Part shown: piece after piece, positions 57,748 to 64,000 of the stretch | Layout of the letters: each line of letters begins with the position of its first letter | Position numbering within the stretch: the first letter of the stretch is position 1 | NCBI GenBank assembly: GCA_001600355.1 | Contig: BCJU01000002.1 | Coordinates: forward strand, 1,550,001 to 1,614,000 | Direction: 5' to 3' | Origin: Meira nashicola | Taxonomy: Eukaryota; Basidiomycota; Exobasidiomycetes; Exobasidiales; Brachybasidiaceae | Length of the DNA: 64,000 nt | Made by a program: the position numbers and the translations under genes | Notes under the pieces: generated by a model | What the model was told of the DNA's origin: nothing | Database searches by the model: none | What the model saw: the letters and a program-made list of their open reading frames with translations, nothing else

Positions 57748-59296
57748 GATTGTATCAAGTTTTTATACCGTTCCTGTTCCTCTTTTGGTTCTTGTTATAC
57801 CACGATAACAAGCAGAAGCGGTGCAAGCGGAAAGATGGGAAGAAGAAGAGAGGGTATGACCTGTGTTGTCAGTCGTCATTAAGTGCAGGCCCGAGTGAAC
57901 CTTGATCGAATATTTGATAGGAATAAGACTTAATCAGAAAGTCACGTCTTTTTGGATGAAAGTGACTTTGAATGACTGTTGATGATCGTTCGGGATGAGG
58001 AGGGATCTTTTTATGATTTTGCAAACAATTGCCAATGATCTAGGTACACGGACAAGTAAGGGTGTGTGCCTGTGTGGATGTGCATCTGCATGTTCGGTTG
58101 AATGGAAAAGTGCATGCAGACGTGATGTCCACATTGATGTTCGATAATGCCGTCAAGACTAAAATACTGTACCTCCTTAACACTTCATAGAAAAAGTGTA
58201 CCAGACTCCTCGCTTGTAACGCTAATTGACTTACACTCTCTTAGTGTCTCCTCCTTTTTTTTTCTGAACATCATCATGAAATCTATCTTTTTCGAATTTA
58301 TCCTCCCCGCTCACGCCGCCGCCTAATTCGACTTCCATGTACTACGTATGTAACCCGCTCTGCCGCCCGCCTTTTATGAGAAAAGAAATCCCACCTTTCC
58401 GGCGATTAAATGTAGTGAATAGCCAAGAAGTTTTTCAGAGCAAAATAATTAGCGTACTGAATTTTTCTACGGGCTTTTTTTTTTTAAAAAAAAAGAGAGA
58501 TATACCTCTTCAAACCGGTTGCATCCTCTTTCTTGGATCGACCTGTGTTCAATCGTATGCATGCACTGCACAAAGAGCAAAAGGGTTGATAGTCGGACAA
58601 ATATGGGCGCAGCGCAGTGCAGTGCAGCGTTCATTGTGCAGCTTGAACGCCAATTGTATTGCAAAACGCCGAACAAGTGCGGAGGTGCCCGAAGAAGGAA
58701 AAAAGTAGTACTACATCATCAAGCCCAACTTCTGTGAACTGTAAAACAATGACAAACAAGCAAACTATTGCGTGATTGCAAACGAGTAGATGTGTGAATG
58801 TCATTGAGTGAGCAGCTCTTTGCTGCACTCGTATTGGTTCCTGACCCTAATTGGCCATTTAATCACAGCAACGGAGTTTTTGACTCCCGCTTTTATTTTC
58901 ACCGTACCTACATGGCCTAGCTTAGATTTAGCCACGCCATTTTCTCAAAGATTGTCGAAAGTGCCGAGTTGTCGAGATGCAAGAACAGATAGACAGACAA
59001 TCTCAGCTATCAGTTTAAATGGACAAAAAAAAAGTGATTCATTAACATGCCTACGACGAAAGATTAAAGTGACTTGTAAAAAATGCGAATAATTTTGTAC
59101 GACAAGAATTAGAAGAACGTTTGCTTGCTTTGGACCAGCCGAAGAAAGGTACGAATATTACACAAAATACGTGGAGTAAAAGAGTACATTAGCGGAGAAA
59201 GTTTATTCGATGCTGAAAGAAAGAAAGATCGTCCAAAGATTGGCGATTGAAAGTGAGAATTTTGGTATCTTCAGAATAACAGTATGCTGAGCTTGA
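57748..59296. other. long intergenic region upstream of the permease
   Basis: 1,549 bp without convincing genes. It holds a T11A9 perfect hairpin tract (58475-58494), a GCGCAGCGCAGTGCAGTGCAGC element (58606-58630) and (TG)-rich stretches near 58060. Candidate ORFs (for example 58337-58708) overlap each other on both strands and are featureless. Confidence 0.5.
58606..58630. repeat. GC-rich repeat element (GCGCAGCGCAGTGCAGTGCAGCG)
   Basis: Shares the GCGCAGCGC core with the other intergenic elements, here extended as GTGCA repeats. Confidence 0.55.
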
Positions 59297-60775
59297 TTAG
59301 GAGTGGAAGAATGGCTGATGTGTGATGATAGTACCTGGCTGCATCATCAAATTATCTTTCAAGGACACTGGCGGAGGTACTCTTGAGATGTTTCCGTCGA
59401 TAGAATTGGACATCTGTGAGTATCCTATTGAGGTTTGTGAGAGAGGAGCGGTAGAATTGACATTATCGAAATAACCATCGGTGATCACTTGATATCCTTC
59501 TCGTTGAATTGTGCGAGGTAAAGCTTGTATGCAGTTCAATGTTTGACGATTAATCTCTTCACCCTGAAATGTGGTCATCGGTTTCAATAACATACTTGGA
59601 CCATCAGAAGTATAAATTGGAGGGAAGAGAACCGCCGAATCACAAGGAGTAGTTTGTTCGTATGTTTCGCATTGGATAGGTGGCATGATAGGAGCTGTTC
59701 TTGATGGCACCGTATTTGGAACAGAAGCCGGATAGATTGGTCCATTCAATAGCCTTTGCACGTTCATCGTATCCGCGTTTTGCAATACAGCTTCCATCAC
59801 CTCTGCCATTGTGGTCAGCAAGCTAGCCTGACTCGAAGCAGTGTGACTGTCGACGATCTGTTGTGATTGTTGCTGCATTTGATCATTCAAAGCTTCATGG
59901 ATAGGAGTTGAAGGATTGTTCATCTCTGTATCTTGACTTAATTCTACACTCATGGTACTATCCGCATTTTCTTTGTTCCATAATCTTGACGACATCACTG
60001 GCAAGGGAGGGGGAGGCAATTCGTCTTCTTGCACGCCTCGCAAATCCTCCAAATTTGACAAAGATTTGCTCTTTGTGGCGCGTGTGAGTGATTGTTGAGG
60101 AAAAGGATATGACGTATTTGTTGCGTCAAATGAAGGAATGTATGATGACGTTGAAGGAATAGGTGCAAAAGAATTGGAAATGAATGTTGGCAAAGACGAA
60201 GTTTTCATGGGAGCTGGAGGTTGAAAGATTGGAGGGATGGTATCTTGCGTAAATGCTATTCTTGAACGTAAAGTCGAAGTAGGATCGTTGTTTTTTACGC
60301 TGCTATTTTGCGCAGAAATGTTTGATTTACGTTTTTCTTCCAAATTCTCCGCATTCAGATGCAAATGTTGTTCATGCATCCTTTTCGTCTGCACATTCGT
60401 GCGGGGCAAGATGTGCTTCATCGTTTGTAGCTCATGCTCCAATGTGTGGACTCGTTCTAGAACTGCATCAAAGGATTCTCTTGAGACGGGTTTCCTTTTG
60501 GTTTCTTGTCTAGGTCTATCAAAAATGCACTCATGATTAGAAGTTTGACATCGATTGCATGGTCCGTCGATTGGGCCTTCACAGCGCATCTGCAGGAAAA
60601 AGTGGGGAAGAAAGTGTAAATATTCATGCATGACAGTTTAATGCTCCTTCTTGTTGCTCACCTTGGCTCTCCTGCATGCATTGCAAGCCCGATGGACCCG
60701 TGATGAGACACGTAATCCTTTCCTCATTGGCGTGGACTCGAGCAAATTTTGATTGCCATTCGTGCTAGCATTCAT
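59297..60775 (-). CDS. Zn2Cys6 transcription factor, two exons
   Basis: Exons 60775-60662 and 60589-59297 join (GTGAGC donor, TGCAG acceptor) to 468 residues. The intron splits the zinc cluster between Lys38 and Met39. Cys31, 34, 41, 49, 52 and 59 give C-x2-C-x6-C-x7-C-x2-C-x6-C, with RACNACRRAKMRCEGP the key stretch. A heptad-like linker (SFDAVLERVHTLEHELQTMK, about 80-99) fits a dimerisation coiled coil. The rest is Ser/Pro/Gln-rich with no fungal_trans domain visible, so it is a short regulator. I start at the ATG at 60775. An ATG-less frame continues upstream. No target is evident. Confidence 0.8.
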
Positions 60776-62186
60776 TCTTTCTAAATAAGATTGGTAAGAG
60801 CATTTACCTGATAAATATGACAAATCCAAGTTCGAGAATTAGGCAAGTAGTGGAAAAAATTTGGGAAGATGGAAGTAGAACAAGAAGAAAATTATGTCAA
60901 ATTATCTTTTGTACCTGTGCAACAAAAATGTGTAAAAAGTAGTTTGAGCCTCATAATAACAATCACAAATTTTAATTTTTTTTTCTTTCTTCTCTTTTTC
61001 AAAAGGCGTTTTTTTGATAAATATGCAAGAGCCACCCCTCGATTCCAATGGAGCATACATTATTCAATTTGCTAGCATGAAAGAAGAGAAATTAGATATA
61101 TTCAAAGTGGGGGCAAAAGCCTTGTAAGTCTTAACTCTCCGCAAAGCCAAGCAATCAGAGTGCATTTATTCTTCTTTTGCTTCTAAAACACACGGACCAT
61201 CAGTATTGCAATTTCCCCAAATGATTGCGGCCTCTGGCCCACCGTCCACGGTCGGAGTATAGTCAAAGGCGTTTTACCCACGGGATGTCAGGGCATATGG
61301 GGCTCAAGAAGTTGAATTTGCTAAGAACTTCGGAGTTGTCTGAAGCAGAGACAAATTCCGAATCGTGTGACTTGGCAGACGTGCGTATTATAAATTTATT
61401 TTTTGCTATTAACCGAAATTTTTTTTTTTCAAAAAAACGCATCCGCGAACGTTCATTTCGGTGAAATGAAAGGAGACTGTATTGTATTTTAGCATGAGGC
61501 AAGTTATTCTCTGATCTGAAATGTTGCAATCATTCGTCACAAAAGAGAAGTATCTGGTCAAATGTAGAATTTGTTATTTTTGACATTCTACTTGTATTCC
61601 TTCTTCGAAGAATCTTCGGGTATGAGTGAGGAGGTATTATTGGAAGCGTGAGACCGCATTCAAGATTCATCTTTAGTGACTATGAAAACGGAAATACGAA
61701 CCCGGTTAGGCCAAGGAACAAGAGTGAGTCGAACGCCTCCTATAGAGATGAAGTTTGCATGAACGGGTGCTGTTGTGTAGGGAGCGCAGCGCCTTCCGTG
61801 CATCGTCGTAAGCCCTAATATCTATTGTACATACGCATTAAAAGTGCTCTTGAAGGACGCACGCCCACAGAAGTACACGCGTATAACCAACCTAATTTCG
61901 TACAATCGCTTTTTCTTGATCCACACTCCACCATCAAGGTGATCGCATTTGTATAAAAGCAAGAATTGAGCGGATAAACAAATAAGAATATTATTTCTTG
62001 GCCGAACATTATTTTAGGGCAAAGTTTGTATCTCATCGGCCACTCGTATCAATTCAAAAGGGCTACTACAATCTGATTGCGACATTATTCTTATTAGCCT
62101 TTTCGGCTTTTGTGTTCTTGTACCTGTGGAGAGAAGGTAGATTGAGAAAAGAATCACCTCTTAAATCCATCAATCAAGAACAAAAT
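60776..62186. other. long divergent region, Zn2Cys6 gene / DCN1
   Basis: 1,411 bp. Poly-T/poly-A tracts at 60977-60985 and 61419-61437 and a GCGCAGCGCC element at 61784-61793. An open frame continues upstream of the DCN1 ATG and contains a hydrophobic stretch but no ATG. No gene called. Confidence 0.5.
61782..61793. repeat. short GC-rich element with GCGCAGCGC core
   Basis: GAGCGCAGCGCC, matching the core of the element at 14111 and others. Confidence 0.45.
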
Positions 62187-63083
62187 ATGTCCTCTTCAAA
62201 AGTGAACAAAGAGCAAACAATTCGTCAATTTCGAAGCGTAACAAATGCAACACAAAATGATGCTTCTCGTTTATTGAAACAGAATGGGTATAGATTAGAA
62301 GCTGCTATTGATGCATTTTATTCCGATGAAACTGCATTGAATAACGCATCAAAAAGTACAGGTAATTCAACTTCAGCAAAAACTGAAAAAGAAACTAGAG
62401 AAAAATTAGGAAAATTATTCGATACATGGAAAGACGAAGATGGAGATGAGATCACAATAGAAGGCGCAATGTCCATGTGTGAGGATTTAAAATTGTCACC
62501 AGAAGATGCTGTAATGCTACCTCTATCATTTTACCTTCGATCACCTTCTTTGGGAACATTTCAAAAAGAACAATATATCGAAGGATGGAAATCAATAGCG
62601 GGTTCTAAAAAATGCGATTCGATAGAAGCACAAATGAAGCTTTTGGAGACTTTGCGGGAAGAATTGAAGGCAGATGCACCCGTTCGAGGTGATCGTGCTA
62701 GTGAAAGCAAGCAAGGCTTGTACCATCGTACCTACGAATACACATACACATTTGCCAGACCTGAAGGACAAAAGAGTCTGCCATTGGCAAACGCATTAGC
62801 TTTTTGGGATCTCATCATTCCTTTTTCTCCCTCTTTTGGCTCTGCTCCTGGAAGTTTCACCCTGCGACAATTCAACCTATGGAAGTCATTCTTACAAGAG
62901 AAAGGTAAAGATAGAGCGATCAGTAAGGATACATGGATGCTATTCTTAGATTTTACCAAAGAGATCGATTCGGATTTCCAAAATCACGATTTTGATGCAG
63001 CATGGCCAAGTCAAATTGACGATTTCGTCGAATGGGCAAGAAGTCAACCTGCCAATGCAGGAGATGCAATGGATGAAAGCTGA
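62187..63083 (+). CDS. DCN1: Dcn1, cullin neddylation E3 (DCUN1 family)
   Basis: Dcn1 promotes transfer of Rub1/NEDD8 to cullins by binding Ubc12 and the cullin. The 298-residue protein begins at MSSSKVNKEQTIRQF. The UBA-like domain follows at about 5-48 (TNATQNDASRLLKQNGYRLE). The PONY/DCUN1 domain (about 70-290) includes KLFDTWKDEDGDEITIEGAM, LPLSFYLRSPSLGTF and YIEGW, and the end contains DTWMLFLDFTKEIDSDF and the DFDAAWPSQIDDFVEW signature. I chose this ATG because the upstream in-frame part has no ATG. A Gly/Glu-poor insertion near residue 175 lengthens the central region. Confidence 0.9.
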   Translation: MSSSKVNKEQTIRQFRSVTNATQNDASRLLKQNGYRLEAAIDAFYSDETALNNASKSTGNSTSAKTEKETREKLGKLFDTWKDEDGDEITIEGAMSMCEDLKLSPEDAVMLPLSFYLRSPSLGTFQKEQYIEGWKSIAGSKKCDSIEAQMKLLETLREELKADAPVRGDRASESKQGLYHRTYEYTYTFARPEGQKSLPLANALAFWDLIIPFSPSFGSAPGSFTLRQFNLWKSFLQEKGKDRAISKDTWMLFLDFTKEIDSDFQNHDFDAAWPSQIDDFVEWARSQPANAGDAMDES

Positions 63084-63232
63084 TTATTTGCCGTCTACAT
63101 TATCATTCATCATCGTTCATCAACTTCGCATCTTCAGCCTTCTGGAATACAAATAAACCAGATCAATTAAATGAGTAAAATGTACAATATGCTATGCAAG
63201 GTTGAAAATAATGATAAAAAAGTTGAAACATT

Positions 63233-64000
63233 TTAACGCCTATTGTTAGTACCCTGTTTACGTTTACCAGAGTATAACCATTTGGGCATCTTTGTCTTGA
63301 TCGCACGATCACTTTCACTGGCTTTAGCCAATCTATTGCGTTCACGCAAACTGAGATCTTTAAGTTCACGTACTTTATCTTCTTGTACCTTATCACGCAA
63401 ACCATCTGTTGCACGATTTCGTGCGGGAACACGAACAGGCCCAGCACGAGCGTTTGGAATGCCACCAGATTTGGATCTGTTTGCCAAAGTGGAAGTAGCT
63501 GAACGGGCTCGTAATAATCTGGAACCTTCGTTGGATTTAGCCAATTTACGTGCTGATCTACGTGAAGATGCTCCTTCGCCATCATCAACGTCCATTTCAC
63601 CTTCTGAATCATCTTGCCAATCTTCTTCAATTGCTTCTTGCATATCTTCATCTTCATCGTCTCCACCTGAAGAACGTTTTCGCTTCTCTCCTGAAACATT
63701 TAAACCTTTTGCCTTTGCCAATAATTCGGCTCTTGCAGTCACGCTGCTAGGATCGATACCGAGGCTGCGTAATTTCTCAGCCATTTCACTGAGAGTGCGT
63801 GTTTGCATCTTACGAGGGATGAGCGAGCGCTTCTTGATCTTTTTGCGGTCTTGATTGGCCAATTTAGCCTCTTCTTGTCTTCTTCTAATAGCTTCAGCAG
63901 CTTCGCGAATCTCACGAGTTTCATCATCTTCTTCTTCTTCCTCGCTGACATCATAGAATCCTTCTTGTTCAAGTTTTTCTTCTTCCATTTCTAGAGCGTC
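63233..64000 (-). CDS. NOG1: nucleolar GTP-binding protein Nog1, C-terminal part (runs off the window)
   Basis: Nog1 is the nucleolar GTPase needed for 60S ribosomal subunit maturation. Only the C-terminal 255 residues are inside the window; the frame stays open to base 64000, so the GTPase domain lies beyond the edge. The acidic EEEKLEQEGFYDVSEEEEED start and the RKKIKKRSLIPRK basic stretch belong to the NOGCT region. LRDKVQEDKVRELKDLSLRE precedes the end MPKWLYSGKRKQGTNNRR, which matches the conserved PKHLFSGKR-type terminus of Nog1. Tail-to-tail with DCN1. Confidence 0.85.
   Translation of the reverse strand, partial: DALEMEEEKLEQEGFYDVSEEEEEDDETREIREAAEAIRRRQEEAKLANQDRKKIKKRSLIPRKMQTRTLSEMAEKLRSLGIDPSSVTARAELLAKAKGLNVSGEKRKRSSGGDDEDEDMQEAIEEDWQDDSEGEMDVDDGEGASSRRSARKLAKSNEGSRLLRARSATSTLANRSKSGGIPNARAGPVRVPARNRATDGLRDKVQEDKVRELKDLSLRERNRLAKASESDRAIKTKMPKWLYSGKRKQGTNNRR

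Noticed and set aside
58337..58708. 123-residue ORF in the gap upstream of the permease
   Set aside because: Overlaps ORFs on both strands, runs through the T11A9 tract and has no recognisable motif.
60800..60829. Tiny intron (GTAAAT…TTTAG) before the second Zn2Cys6 gene
   Set aside because: It would be about 31 nt, too short for a fungal intron, so I simply start at the ATG at 60775.
61680..61745. tRNA-like stretch (GAACCCGG…GAGTCGAACG)
   Set aside because: It lacks a proper A box and a foldable acceptor stem; no tRNA could be supported anywhere in the window.
61998..62186. N-terminal TM extension of DCN1
   Set aside because: The frame is open and hydrophobic but has no ATG (it would begin at TTG). 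Dcn1 homologues start at the UBA domain, so I start at 62187.

Overview
This is nuclear DNA of a fungus, most likely a basidiomycete. A smut-related lineage (Ustilaginomycotina) is my best guess, but no marker in the window fixes it. The evidence is fungal-specific families (Zn2Cys6 regulators, VID27, an AXL2-like protein, GRG1, CENP-K/Sim4) and short spliceosomal introns of roughly 40-100 nt. These have GTGAGT or GTAAGT donors, CTGAC/CTAAC-like branch sites and pyrimidine-rich acceptors. The DNA is fairly AT-rich, most genes lack introns, and many tail-to-tail pairs are separated by under 100 bp. I found no tRNA, rRNA, transposon or CRISPR array. Exon structures below were joined by eye from splice sites and reading phase. 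They are in frame and restore family signatures, but no transcript supports them.

Layout. 0.1-9.3 kb: a small four-TM protein, then TRM82 (tRNA m7G46), YAR1 (Rps3 chaperone), a cytidine-deaminase-fold protein, an Rsm1/ZC3HC1-type C3HC zinc finger, an AIG1-type membrane hydrolase and SWC5 (SWR1 complex). 9.5-15.4 kb: an iron-ADH-like dehydrogenase, then an accessory-looking stretch with a secreted, dibasic-rich repeat protein carrying two His-Asn modules, an orphan ORF and a long intergenic region. 15.5-26.1 kb: a GH32 fructosidase, a CoA-binding protein, a four-TM glycoprotein, a long-helix protein, an 85-residue MGCC lipidated protein, a mitochondrial Nudix hydrolase, NDUFAF2 and a tandem EthD-like protein. 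26.2-33.2 kb: a large Zn2Cys6 regulator, VPS51, CENP-K, SAP18 and GRG1. 33.2-35.8 kb is a large gene-free gap.

35.8-49.6 kb: an AXL2-like polarity receptor, NHA1 antiporter, NDUFA1, six-exon VID27, eIF3d and an SDR. 49.7-64 kb: a 1,095-residue coiled-coil protein with a dynein-adaptor-like CC1 box, an AlkB-family dioxygenase, a two-TM His-rich protein, an MTR-like amino acid permease, a second Zn2Cys6 regulator, DCN1 and the 3' end of NOG1.

Most genes are unlinked housekeeping functions: tRNA and ribosome biogenesis, translation initiation, chromatin, kinetochore, vesicle tethering, complex I and ion homeostasis. There is no biosynthetic cluster. The most novel-looking items are the HN-repeat secreted protein, the candidate dynein adaptor, a cadherin-like module in the cytosolic tail of the AXL2-like protein, and the MGCC mini-protein.
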